DNA of 64,000 bases, from assembly GCA_028710895.1 (NCBI GenBank), contig JAQTTH010000017.1:1-64000 (forward strand), given 5' to 3'. A program made the translations under genes and the position numbers. This stretch comes from Paludibacter sp. (GTDB taxonomy: Bacteria; Bacteroidota; Bacteroidia; Bacteroidales; Paludibacteraceae). The notes beneath the pieces were generated by a model. That model did not search any database, had not been told where the DNA came from, and saw only the letters and a program-made list of their open reading frames with translations. Below are positions 9,985 to 18,609 of this stretch, in pieces. Position 1 is the stretch's first letter; every line of letters starts with the position of its first letter.

Positions 9985-10485
9985 ATGGCACAACATCAAA
10001 TTGACAGATTAGACAAGAAAATACTTCAGTTGATTTCGCAAGATGCACGAATTCCATTTCTTGAAGTAGCCCGTGAATGTAACGTCTCAGGAGCTGCAAT
10101 TCATCAACGTATACAAAAATTACGCAATACAGGAATTATTAAAGGTTCCGAATTTGTTGTTGATACATATAAAGTGGGTTTTCAAACCTGTGCTTATATC
10201 GGTATTATCTTGAGTGACATCAAGCTGTTTAATAACGTTGTTGAGGAGCTGAAGAAAGTTCCTGAAGTGGTTGAGTGCCATTATGCAACGGGTAAATACT
10301 CGATGTTTGTGAAAATATATGCCAAAGACAACCGTCATTTGTTGCAAATTATTCTTGAGCATCTTACATTGATTGAAGGAATTGCTCATACCGAAACCTT
10401 CCAAATTTCGTTGGATGAGATTTTTCGTCGTCAGTTGTCTGTTTTCGAAATTGACTCAAATATTGATGTCATAGAAGAAGAATAG
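9985..10485 (+). CDS. Lrp/AsnC family transcriptional regulator
   Basis: Amino-acid-responsive DNA-binding regulator of 166 residues. The N-terminal winged helix (LDKKILQLISQDARIPFLEVA, then VSGAAIHQRIQKLRNTGII) is followed by a RAM ligand domain (VPEVVECHYATGKYSMFVK). The acidic C-terminal tail (SNIDVIEEE) is slightly longer than in the shortest family members. The ligand and regulon cannot be told from here; the neighbours are not amino-acid genes. Confidence 0.92.
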   Translation: MAQHQIDRLDKKILQLISQDARIPFLEVARECNVSGAAIHQRIQKLRNTGIIKGSEFVVDTYKVGFQTCAYIGIILSDIKLFNNVVEELKKVPEVVECHYATGKYSMFVKIYAKDNRHLLQIILEHLTLIEGIAHTETFQISLDEIFRRQLSVFEIDSNIDVIEEE

Positions 10486-10505
10486 TAAATAATACTTAGT
10501 ATACA

Positions 10506-10542
10506 AAAAGCGTCCAACGAAATTTAATCGTTGGACGCTTTT
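10506..10542. terminator. Bidirectional terminator
   Basis: A 15-bp perfect stem (AAAAGCGTCCAACGA/TCGTTGGACGCTTTT) between convergent genes, with T-runs on both strands. Confidence 0.85.
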
Positions 10543-10564
10543 GTTTTATAACATTTCTTGCATA

Positions 10565-11707
10565 TTAGTATCTGCTATATGCTGAGCGAATATATGATAC
10601 TGCCTGAGAATAAATTGGTTTTGTGAATTCGATAAACAAATCTTGCTGAGATGGTTGAATTTGTGGTTCTTTATTACACATTTTCTTTTGCTCATCGTTC
10701 AATGCCCTGTCATCGCCTTTGAAACTAGCCCAATTGGTACTCCATACATAATTACCACTAAAGTTCTGGTGCTTAATTTCCTGGTTGTTTTGAGCATCCA
10801 CAATCCGAACACTTAAAATTCCACCGGAGCTAATCTCGCGTCTGTAGTTGGTGAGATTTGCTTTGACCGTATTGTATGAATTGTAGGTTTTCCCATCAAC
10901 TTTTACTGTCCCTACAACTACGCTGTCACGTTTTAGTTCGGTTGTATTTGAGCTTTCACGAATATTCCCCACCGTAAAATCTTCGAAGTTCAGCATGACG
11001 TATTGGTGAGGATTTTTCATATTTTCCTTTCGGGCCTCTTCGGGTGTATAATATCTTATAAATCGGTTTTGGGTGTTTTGGCGAATTTCTGTCAATAAAT
11101 TGGAGTAAAAGAAATCAGCTGTATATTGAAAATTTGCATTGGTATATGGCTTTTGTACAATTACCCGCAGCGTTGCATAATACCGAGCATCACTAATTTT
11201 ATTAAGCACATCTTTGTAGCCTGCAACATATCCATTTGACTTTTGAAAGTAATTATACGCTATTCTGGCCTCCTCAAGTGTGCCCGCATCCAATGCATTC
11301 AATCCTGACTCGTAGGACTGTTCCGCTGCCATCTGTTTGGCCTTACTCAGTTCGCTAATGTATTCCGTAGGTTTCGGAATTAATTCGAGCGCTTTGGGGC
11401 AATTAAATATTTCGTTGGCCAGTTGGTTTGCTTTTTCGTACTGATAAACAACCACATCATATTTGTCCGGTTGATTCGCAACAAGTGCATTGTCAATTTC
11501 ACGTTGAACTGTTTTTAAAGCAAGTGGATAAGCATTGATTAGCACGGTTTGCGATTTGTCGTTTTTCGGATTAGCGCGCAACCGGGAAATTGCTTCAAGG
11601 CAAGCTTTGTAATAATCGCCATGTTGATACGCGCTGCGGCCTGTAGAACAAGCACTTGTAACGACTGCAAGAATACAAATAAATAGAAAATGGTTGGTTT
11701 TCTTCAT
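10565..11707 (-). CDS. Lipoprotein of unknown function
   Basis: Predicted lipoprotein of 380 residues. The lipobox VVTSACS puts the modified Cys near residue 20. The N-terminal third looks helical and repeat-like (SAYQHGDYYKACLEAISRL, then EEARIAYNYFQKSNGY), suggestive of TPR-type helices. The C-terminal part is beta-rich (YVMLNFEDFTVGNI, GGILSVRIVDAQNNQ). I do not recognise the family. It is 40 bases downstream of argS on the same strand. Confidence 0.7.
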   Translation of the reverse strand: MKKTNHFLFICILAVVTSACSTGRSAYQHGDYYKACLEAISRLRANPKNDKSQTVLINAYPLALKTVQREIDNALVANQPDKYDVVVYQYEKANQLANEIFNCPKALELIPKPTEYISELSKAKQMAAEQSYESGLNALDAGTLEEARIAYNYFQKSNGYVAGYKDVLNKISDARYYATLRVIVQKPYTNANFQYTADFFYSNLLTEIRQNTQNRFIRYYTPEEARKENMKNPHQYVMLNFEDFTVGNIRESSNTTELKRDSVVVGTVKVDGKTYNSYNTVKANLTNYRREISSGGILSVRIVDAQNNQEIKHQNFSGNYVWSTNWASFKGDDRALNDEQKKMCNKEPQIQPSQQDLFIEFTKPIYSQAVSYIRSAYSRY

Positions 11708-11747
11708 GATACATAGTTTTTAGTTACAACCGTATGCGTTTTATAAG

Positions 11748-13541
11748 CTACATTCTCTCGGGAACATCAATTCCCAATAATCTCATGCCGGTTTTGATTG
11801 TAGCTGCAATTGACTCTGAAAGAACAAGACGGAATTGTTTGATTGTTTGATTTTCTTCTTTTAATATAGAGAAATCGTGATAAAATTGATTATATTCTTT
11901 AACTAACTCATAAATATAGTTGGCTATCAGCGCCGGACTAAATTCTTCGCCTGCCTGACGAACTACTGCCGGAAATTCAGTCAATACCTGAATCAGGTAA
12001 CTTTCTTTTTCCGAAATGGCAAAATCAGTGCCGGTAAGTGAGCTGAAATCAATTTCCTGATCGGCAGCTTTGCGCAACACCGACTTAATACGGGCATGGG
12101 TATATTGGATAAATGGTCCGGTATTGCCATTAAAGTCGATAGATTCCTTCGGATTGAAAGTCATGTTTTTGCGTGGATCTACTTTCAGAATAAAGTATTT
12201 TAGCGATCCCAAACCAACCATGCGCGCAATAGCCTCAATTTCTTCGGGTGTACAATTGTCAAGCTTGCCTAACTCTTGCGATGTCTCACGGGCAGTCTCA
12301 ATCATTTCTTCCATTAAATCATCGGCATCCACTACAGTTCCTTCGCGACTTTTCATTTTTCCTTCCGGCAATTCTACCATGCCATATGAGAAATGCACAA
12401 GGCTTTTTCCCCATTCAAATCCCAGTTTGTCAAGCAGGATAGATAGTACCTGGAAATGATAGTTCTGCTCGTTACCAACCACATAAACCATTTTGTTGAT
12501 AGGGTAATCGTTGTAGCGAAGTTTGGCTGTTCCAATGTCCTGGGTCATATATACCGAAGTGCCATCCGCACGGAGTAACAATTTTTCATCCAATCCATCG
12601 CCGGTTAGGTCGGCCCAAACGGAGTTATCTTCGCGACGATAAAAAGCCTTACTGGCTTCGCCACGTTCCACTTCGGACTTGCCTTCGAGGTATGTTTCCG
12701 ATTCGTAGTATATTTTGTCGAAATCAACACCCAGCTGTTTGTAGGTTTTGTCGAAACCTTCGTAAACCCAACCGTTCATTGTCTCCCATAAACGACGAAC
12801 TTCAGTGTCGTTGTTTTCCCACGCCAAAAGCATTTTTTGTGCTTCCAGAATTAGTGGAGCAGACTTTTTTGCTTCGTCCTCACTAAGCCCTTTGTCCATT
12901 AATTCCTTGATTTCGGCTTTGAATGCTTTATCGAAAACCACATAATATTTGCCTACTAAATGATCGCCTTTTAATCCTGAGCTGGCAGGAGTTTCTCCGT
13001 TTCCGTATAGTTTCCAGGCCAACATCGATTTACAAATATGGATGCCACGGTCGTTTACGATGTTTGTTTTTACAACCTTCCAACCGTTTGCTTTCTGTAT
13101 TTCGGCAATGCTGAATCCGAGCAGGTTATTGCGAATATGACCTAAGTGGAGTGGTTTGTTGGTATTTGGCGATGAGTATTCAATCATCATTAGCTTGGCA
13201 TCTTCGGTAGCTGTTTTAGTCCCAAACGATGGATTGCAATGAATTTCGTTTAATGTTTCAATCCAGTAATTTTGACTGATGCTCAGGTTCAAAAAGCCTT
13301 TGATAACATTGAATGCTGAAATCAATGGATTATTTTTTTGTAGGAATTCACCAATTTCTTGTCCTGTTTGTTCGGGTGATTTGCGGGCAGCCTTTACAAA
13401 TGGGAAAATGACAACTGTCAGGTCGCCTTCGAACTCACGTTTGGTCTTTTGAAGTTGTATTTGATTTGCATCAATCTCTAAAGCGTAAAGCGTTTTTACT
13501 GCTTCAGCTACAATAGTTCCAATGCTTGTTTCTAAATTCAT
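11748..13541 (-). CDS. argS: Arginyl-tRNA synthetase
   Basis: Class I synthetase that charges tRNA-Arg. It has 597 residues. It has an N-terminal tRNA-contacting domain, the HIGH motif as HLGHIRNN near residue 140, and the KMSK-loop equivalent KMKSREGTVVDADDL. A C-terminal DALR anticodon domain follows (ALIANYIYELVKEYNQFYH..., ending in GIDVPERM). A -7 box lies 27 bases upstream of the ATG. Confidence 0.97.
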   Translation of the reverse strand: MNLETSIGTIVAEAVKTLYALEIDANQIQLQKTKREFEGDLTVVIFPFVKAARKSPEQTGQEIGEFLQKNNPLISAFNVIKGFLNLSISQNYWIETLNEIHCNPSFGTKTATEDAKLMMIEYSSPNTNKPLHLGHIRNNLLGFSIAEIQKANGWKVVKTNIVNDRGIHICKSMLAWKLYGNGETPASSGLKGDHLVGKYYVVFDKAFKAEIKELMDKGLSEDEAKKSAPLILEAQKMLLAWENNDTEVRRLWETMNGWVYEGFDKTYKQLGVDFDKIYYESETYLEGKSEVERGEASKAFYRREDNSVWADLTGDGLDEKLLLRADGTSVYMTQDIGTAKLRYNDYPINKMVYVVGNEQNYHFQVLSILLDKLGFEWGKSLVHFSYGMVELPEGKMKSREGTVVDADDLMEEMIETARETSQELGKLDNCTPEEIEAIARMVGLGSLKYFILKVDPRKNMTFNPKESIDFNGNTGPFIQYTHARIKSVLRKAADQEIDFSSLTGTDFAISEKESYLIQVLTEFPAVVRQAGEEFSPALIANYIYELVKEYNQFYHDFSILKEENQTIKQFRLVLSESIAATIKTGMRLLGIDVPERM

Positions 13542-13567
13542 GTTTTTTCGTTTTTTCGTTTGGACTG

Positions 13568-13575
13568 CAAAGATA
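13568..13575 (-). promoter_or_regulatory. -7 box TATCTTTG for argS
   Basis: TAnnTTTG match on the minus strand just upstream of the argS ATG at 13541. Confidence 0.6.
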
Positions 13576-13655
13576 CGAAAATTAGTGAGAAGAAATAAAT
13601 GATAATCTATAGATTTTGAGCTCTGTTTGATAGTAACACAATGTTTGTACGGTAT

Positions 13656-13694
13656 AAAAAAGCCGGTTATTCACATTGAATAACCGGCTTTTTT
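13656..13694. terminator. Terminator after the barrel gene
   Basis: An 18-bp perfect stem built on GCCGGTTATTCA with a 3-base loop and A/T runs on both sides. It lies just past the stop of the minus-strand gene at 13712. Confidence 0.88.
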
Positions 13695-13711
13695 ATATGA
13701 ATTATTCAGGA

Positions 13712-14374
13712 TTAGAAAAACTTATAACCCAACGAAATTACAAAGTTGCTGATTGGAAGTTTGTCTACATTTAAGTTACTGATTTTGGTTTGATACATGT
13801 CGCCAATAACATTGTAGCGTGCATCCAAGGTGAACATTAAGACATCAATACCAACTCCGGCTTCAAGGCCAAGTTGAGCCGCTTTTACATCTTTTACTAG
13901 GTCAGCCTGGGTAATTGTTCCACCCGTAAGGTTTTTAAACTCAAGTGACGAGCCGGCATTGAATCTAAGTTTAGGTCCGACAAAAGCCCGAAGGTTTACA
14001 ACTTTGAAATCTAGTAATTTATATCCCAAAAGTAACGGAACATCTACTGTGCTGATTGTAACGAATTTGTCGTAAGTAATATTATTGTTGACAGCATCCT
14101 GAAGTGTTACTGTGTAATTTTTCTTTCCCATTGCATATAATAATTCTGGTTGGAAGTAAACTTTCTTAAATCCTACGCGGGCAAATATACCTGCGTGAAA
14201 ATTGTTGCTTAGCTCAGACTGTACTGAGTTTAAGTTGTAACTTCCACTCGTAAGTGAACTCAAATTATTAAGTCCTAACGAAGATGTATAACCTGCCTTT
14301 ACACCAAAATTGAATTGTGCATAACCCAATGTAACCGATAGCAGAAGTACTGCTGTGAAAATAAATTTCTTCAT
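13712..14374 (-). CDS. Outer-membrane beta-barrel protein (PorT-like family)
   Basis: Exported protein of 220 residues with signal peptide MKKFIFTAVLLLSVTLGYAQ. The mature start FNFGVKAGYTSS and repeated amphipathic strands (FQPELLYAMG, LGLEAGVGIDVLMFTLDARY) end in Phe (FVISLGYKFF). This is the common small Bacteroidota porin-like barrel. Specific function is unknown. Confidence 0.8.
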   Translation of the reverse strand: MKKFIFTAVLLLSVTLGYAQFNFGVKAGYTSSLGLNNLSSLTSGSYNLNSVQSELSNNFHAGIFARVGFKKVYFQPELLYAMGKKNYTVTLQDAVNNNITYDKFVTISTVDVPLLLGYKLLDFKVVNLRAFVGPKLRFNAGSSLEFKNLTGGTITQADLVKDVKAAQLGLEAGVGIDVLMFTLDARYNVIGDMYQTKISNLNVDKLPISNFVISLGYKFF

Positions 14375-14442
14375 ACTTGTTTTGTTTTTTGAATTAAGAA
14401 TTTATATTTAGTTGATTTTGTTTGTCGTTAGCCCTGCTTGGT

Positions 14443-15360
14443 TTAATAAGCAATCCAAAGAGGGTTGTGAATAATAACTTTTGAGTCGTCGTATTTTAAA
14501 TCCGACTTGTCAGGAATCAGTATCTGGTATTCTTTTTTGTTTGCATTGGTCAGTTTGCGGTCCCGTAGCCATACGTTGAAATCTTTCAGCTGGTAATAAG
14601 ATATGCCGTGCTTTAGGGCCCAGTCGGTTAAGTTGCCTATTGAATCGCTAACTGTTACAATTTTTGTTTTGATAATTGGGTAAAAATCCTCTTTCTTTAG
14701 TTCGTAACCAAACGCTTTTGGATTTTCGAAGAATCGTTTAAAGGCCAGTATCCGAAATACATAACGACTTGTTTCTGTAGATAGCTGTAAATCAAACACA
14801 TTCTCAACCTGCTGTTTTTCCTGCTCGGTTGACATTCTACCCATTCCGGCATTATAAGAGGCAGCTACCATTACCCAATTCTGATATTTGGCATAAGCGC
14901 TTTTAAAGTACTTGCAAGCTGCTACAGTGGACTTTTCAATGCTGTAGCGTTCGTCAACTTCGTCGTTCACTTCCAATCCAAACTGTTCGCCGGTTTTGGG
15001 CATTAATTGCCAAAAACCTGCTGCCTGAACTCCCGAAGCGGCTCTTAAGTCCAAGTTGCTTTCAACGACTGCCAGATATTTAAAATCATCAGGAATGCCA
15101 TACTGATTCAAAATGGGTTCTATAATGGGAAAATAACGGTTTGCCCGTTTTAAAATCAGCAAACTGTTTGAATGGTTATAAGCTACAATAATTTGTTCCC
15201 GGTCGAATCGTTCCCGCATATCATAACGTTCCAAGGAAATGCTTTGTTCTGCAAAACTTACCTTGTCAGGTATCGGCAAGGATGTTACAGGTTGGATAGC
15301 AGAGCTTAACTGGAAAATGAAACAGCACAGAATCAACAAAAAACTTGCTTTGTATGTCAT
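14443..15360 (-). CDS. Lytic murein transglycosylase (SLT domain)
   Basis: Periplasmic enzyme that cuts the glycan strands of peptidoglycan. From the chosen start at 15360 (MTYKASFLL) it has 305 residues with a signal peptide. The SLT domain has VVESNLD with catalytic Glu near residue 100, AAGFWQLMPKTGEQFGL, and the AASYNAGMGRM segment. The C-terminal part (ALKHGISYYQLKDFNVWLRD) resembles a degenerate LysM-like tail. A longer reading to 15396 is rejected because its ATG lies inside the promoter box at 15394-15401. Confidence 0.88.
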   Translation of the reverse strand: MTYKASFLLILCCFIFQLSSAIQPVTSLPIPDKVSFAEQSISLERYDMRERFDREQIIVAYNHSNSLLILKRANRYFPIIEPILNQYGIPDDFKYLAVVESNLDLRAASGVQAAGFWQLMPKTGEQFGLEVNDEVDERYSIEKSTVAACKYFKSAYAKYQNWVMVAASYNAGMGRMSTEQEKQQVENVFDLQLSTETSRYVFRILAFKRFFENPKAFGYELKKEDFYPIIKTKIVTVSDSIGNLTDWALKHGISYYQLKDFNVWLRDRKLTNANKKEYQILIPDKSDLKYDDSKVIIHNPLWIAY

Positions 15361-15393
15361 AAATTTTACGAAACGTTTTACAATTACTTTTTG

Positions 15394-15401
15394 CAAAGAT
15401 A
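15394..15401 (-). promoter_or_regulatory. -7 box TATCTTTG for the transglycosylase gene
   Basis: Minus-strand TAnnTTTG match; its position decides the start codon of the gene at 15360. Confidence 0.6.
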
Positions 15402-15484
15402 AGTTATAAACTCAAATTGTGAACTTAAAAACTAAAAATATCAAACTAAAGAGGCTGTTTTTACAGTCGGGTTTTAAATTTTTC

Positions 15485-15492
15485 TATCTTTG
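15485..15492 (+). promoter_or_regulatory. -7 box TATCTTTG for coaD
   Basis: Plus-strand TAnnTTTG match 61 bases before the coaD ATG, divergent from the transglycosylase promoter. Confidence 0.6.
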
Positions 15493-15552
15493 TGGCTGTT
15501 TAGATTACGGATTATATTTTTCGGAAGTTGAAACAAATAGAAATTATTGCTT

Positions 15553-16005
15553 ATGAAACGTGCCATTTTTCCCGGAACCTTCGATCCTTTTACAATAGGA
15601 CATTATAGTATTGTGCTTCGCGGATTAAACTTCTTCGACGAAATTGTGATTGGAATAGGAGTGAATCAATCGAAGAAAACATTGTTCACAATTGATAAAC
15701 GATTGGAAATAATTCAACAGGCTTTCGCGAATGAACCACGGGTGAAAGTGGCTTCATATAATAGTCTGACAGTCGATTTTGCTCTTTCGGTTGATGCCGG
15801 ATTTGTGCTAAGAGGATTGCGCTCAGTTGGAGATTTTGAATACGAACGTACAATTGCCGATGCCAACCGTAAGCTGACGAATGTTGAAACAGTTATTTTG
15901 TTTACCGAAGCAGAATACTCCTATATATCTTCCACGGTTGTGCGCGACTTATACATGTTTGGTAAGGATATTTCTACTTTTTTACCCCCTAATGTCAAGC
16001 TTTGA
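15553..16005 (+). CDS. coaD: Phosphopantetheine adenylyltransferase
   Basis: Penultimate step of coenzyme A synthesis (ATP plus 4'-phosphopantetheine to dephospho-CoA). It has 150 residues from the ATG at 15553; the TTG two codons upstream is not needed. Motifs are [16 protein letters not shown] (nucleotide-binding TxGH), [14 protein letters not shown] and the ISSTVVRDL segment. The S41 protease gene starts 48 bases downstream, so the two are probably one transcript. Confidence 0.96.
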   Translation: MKRAIFPGTFDPFTIGHYSIVLRGLNFFDEIVIGIGVNQSKKTLFTIDKRLEIIQQAFANEPRVKVASYNSLTVDFALSVDAGFVLRGLRSVGDFEYERTIADANRKLTNVETVILFTEAEYSYISSTVVRDLYMFGKDISTFLPPNVKL

Positions 16006-16052
16006 TTCATTGCTGAATGTTTGATTTTTTTAATTTTCCACTTATCATTGTT

Positions 16053-17705
16053 ATGAAGAAAACCCTCTTTTTATCACTACTTCTTTTTGGTCTGACTGTA
16101 ACAGCTTATAGCGCATCTCCGGCCGAAAAACGTAGTTTTCGTATCAGTAAAAACCTGAATATCTTCAATTCATTATTTCGTGAGCTCGACATGAATTACG
16201 TCGATACACTTAGTTACGACAAAATGATGAAGACAACCATCGATAATATGCTCGAAAAACTGGATCCGTATACGGTGTATATGCCCGAGGAGGAAACTGA
16301 TGATCTGACCTTTATGACAACAGGCGAATATGCCGGAATAGGGGCGATGATTATGAAGAAGGACAAGGAAATTTGTGTGTCCGAACCCTACGAAGGTATG
16401 CCGGCACAACGTAACGGTGTCCGCGCCGGCGATATCATTGTTGAAGTTGATGGAGTCAAAGTAGAAGGTATGACCGTGAATGAAGTAAGTAGCCGCTTGA
16501 AAGGAACACCCAATACGACTATTAGGCTGAAAATTAAACGTCTGGGAGAGAAGGAACCACTTGAAATTTCGTTTTTACGGGAGAAGATTCAGGTTAACCC
16601 GGTTGGATATTCTGCCGTTGTAGGTGATAAGATTGGTTACGTACTATTGCGTGAGTTTACTGACAGAGCGGCTATAGAACTGAAAAATGCTGTAAGCGAT
16701 TTGGTGAAACAGCATAAAATAGAGTCGTTGGTACTCGACATCCGTAACAATGGTGGAGGACTGATTGACGAGGCTGTGAAAATTGTTGGCTATTTTGTAC
16801 CAAAGGGAACTGATGTGGTTACAACTAAAGGAAAGATTGATGAGTCGGATCGTACCTACAAAACACCTTCAGAACCCATTTTTCCACAAATGAAGTTGGT
16901 TGTTTTGGCTAACCGCTCTTCCGCTTCGGCTTCCGAAATTCTGGCCGGTTCTATTCAGGATTTAGACCGGGGCGTAATTGTTGGAGAGCGCACTTTTGGT
17001 AAAGGACTGGTTCAGAATATACGGACATTAGGTTATGGTGGACACCTGAAAGTGACTACAGCTAAATACTATATTCCAAGTGGAAGGTGCATTCAGGCTA
17101 TCGATTACAGTCATCGCAACGAAGATGGTAGTGTTGGTCGTGTGCCGGATAGTCTGACCTCGGAGTTCAAAACCCTCAATGGTCGCAAAGTGCGCGATGG
17201 AGGTGGTATTGTGCCTGATTCGCTGACTAAAGATGAACGCAAACTAAATATCTCGTATTATATTTTTGCTCAAAATCTCTATTTCGATTATGCAACGCAG
17301 TATGTTCAGCAACATCCAACCATTGCTTCACCCACTGATTTTAAACTGAGCGATGAAGACTTTAAAGCATTCAGCGATTATTTGGTGACAAAGAAGTTTA
17401 CCTATACTTCGCAAACCGAAAAATATTATTCAGAATTGCTGGATATGGCTAAATATGAAGGGCTGGACAAGCGGGCTAAAGAAGAATTTGATGCATTAAA
17501 GCTGAAGTTAAAGCCTGATATTTTAAACGATATTGCCGAAAATAAAACGGATATTGCCGAATTGTTGAGTTTGGAAATTATCAAACGCTATTATTATCAA
17601 AAAGGCGAAATTCAGTATTCGTTGAGAGATGATAAAGAGTTGAAAATTGCACTGGAGATATTGAAACCGAATGGAAGTTACACGAGTATTCTCTCAAAAA
17701 AATAA
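16053..17705 (+). CDS. S41 family C-terminal processing peptidase
   Basis: Envelope Ser/Lys protease of 550 residues from the ATG at 16053, which gives a clean signal peptide (MKKTLFLSLLLFGLTVTAYS). The order is signal, an N-terminal helical part (LDPYTVYMPEEE), a PDZ domain at about 90-170 (GIGAMIMKKDKEI, GVRAGDIIVEVDG), and the protease core. The catalytic Ser is in SSASASEI (about residue 292) and the Lys in FGKGLVQ (about 317). The family trims exported proteins and other envelope proteins. The actual substrates are unknown. Confidence 0.93.
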   Translation: MKKTLFLSLLLFGLTVTAYSASPAEKRSFRISKNLNIFNSLFRELDMNYVDTLSYDKMMKTTIDNMLEKLDPYTVYMPEEETDDLTFMTTGEYAGIGAMIMKKDKEICVSEPYEGMPAQRNGVRAGDIIVEVDGVKVEGMTVNEVSSRLKGTPNTTIRLKIKRLGEKEPLEISFLREKIQVNPVGYSAVVGDKIGYVLLREFTDRAAIELKNAVSDLVKQHKIESLVLDIRNNGGGLIDEAVKIVGYFVPKGTDVVTTKGKIDESDRTYKTPSEPIFPQMKLVVLANRSSASASEILAGSIQDLDRGVIVGERTFGKGLVQNIRTLGYGGHLKVTTAKYYIPSGRCIQAIDYSHRNEDGSVGRVPDSLTSEFKTLNGRKVRDGGGIVPDSLTKDERKLNISYYIFAQNLYFDYATQYVQQHPTIASPTDFKLSDEDFKAFSDYLVTKKFTYTSQTEKYYSELLDMAKYEGLDKRAKEEFDALKLKLKPDILNDIAENKTDIAELLSLEIIKRYYYQKGEIQYSLRDDKELKIALEILKPNGSYTSILSKK

Positions 17706-17790
17706 TACAGTGTATCCGGAATTACTATGATTAATCCGATATTTTGAAAACATGTAAGTTCTAAGTGCTCATTTGTGTACATCTAAAAGG

Positions 17791-17835
17791 AATTCGATTG
17801 AAATGCTGATAAATTTCAATCGAATTTCTTTTTTT
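17791..17835 (+). terminator. Terminator after the S41 protease gene
   Basis: A 14-bp perfect stem (AATTCGATTGAAAT/ATTTCAATCGAATT), then a run of Ts. Confidence 0.85.
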
Positions 17836-17851
17836 ATGCGAATATTATTTC

Positions 17852-17859
17852 TATTTTTG
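17852..17859 (+). promoter_or_regulatory. -7 box TATTTTTG for the XRE-cupin gene
   Basis: TAnnTTTG match 64 bases before the ATG at 17924. Confidence 0.5.
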
Positions 17860-17923
17860 TGATAAAACTAAGGGTTTTCAACCTAAAATCCGATTGCTCA
17901 CACCTTTCAAGAACTAATATTTT

Positions 17924-18496
17924 ATGCAGAAAAACATTGTTGGAGAGAAAATCAGCACCTTATGTGCCGATAAAAATATCTCGAAAGAAGAATTGGCTGA
18001 ACGTTCAGGCCTCACTGTTGCTCAAATTGAATTAATTGAAAACAGCGATACGATTCCGTCCTTATCCTCACTGATAAAAATTGCCCGTGCGATGGGCGTT
18101 CGCTTAGGTACCTTTCTCGACGACAGCATCGAGCTGGGTCCGGTTATTCATCGTCAGGCAGAAGTACAACAACCTGCCACGTTCTCCAGTCAGCTTTCCA
18201 CGGCCAACTCCCATCTCGATTTTTTCTCACTGGCTGCCCGAAAAACAGGTCGCCACATGGAACCTTTTGTCATTGATATCAAACCATCTACCACTCACGA
18301 ACCCATTATGTCAGCACACGAAGGGGAAGAGTTTATCTTTGTCTTGCAGGGTTCTGTCAGGATAAATTACGGTAAAGGGGAACATGTTCTTCACAAGGGT
18401 GACAGTATTTACTACGATTCCATTGTTGATCATTTGGTAAGTGCTGTTGGCAACGAACCGGCTCAGATTGTGGCTGTTGTTTATACACCGTTTTAA
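17924..18496 (+). CDS. XRE-family regulator with C-terminal cupin domain
   Basis: Regulator of 190 residues. The N-terminal helix-turn-helix is at about 8-65 (ISKEELAERSGLTVAQIELIE, then PSLSSLIKIARAMGVRLG). A single cupin domain follows at about 115-188 (HEGEEFIFVLQGSVRINYG, HKGDSIYYDSIVDHLVS). This architecture usually senses a small molecule and controls a neighbouring metabolic gene. The acyl-CoA synthetase gene downstream on the same strand is the likely target. Confidence 0.9.
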   Translation: MQKNIVGEKISTLCADKNISKEELAERSGLTVAQIELIENSDTIPSLSSLIKIARAMGVRLGTFLDDSIELGPVIHRQAEVQQPATFSSQLSTANSHLDFFSLAARKTGRHMEPFVIDIKPSTTHEPIMSAHEGEEFIFVLQGSVRINYGKGEHVLHKGDSIYYDSIVDHLVSAVGNEPAQIVAVVYTPF

Positions 18497-18500
18497 ATAA

Positions 18501-18602
18501 GACCCCTAAATCCCCTAAAGGGGACTTAAGAGTAAAATCACATTTTTTCTGTTTTAATAACAATATTAACTGACATAACTCCCCTTTAGGGGGCCGGGGG
18601 TA
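18501..18602. repeat. Interspersed element with inverted C/G-run ends
   Basis: Left end ACCCCTAAATCCCCTAAAGG (18502 on) is mirrored by the right end at about 18577-18601, whose reverse complement reads ACCCCCGGCCCCCTAAAGGG. About 50 AT-rich bases lie between. It is a MITE-like layout without coding content and resembles the element at 8085-8224. It sits inside a probable operon. Confidence 0.6.
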
Positions 18603-18609
18603 ATTAATT

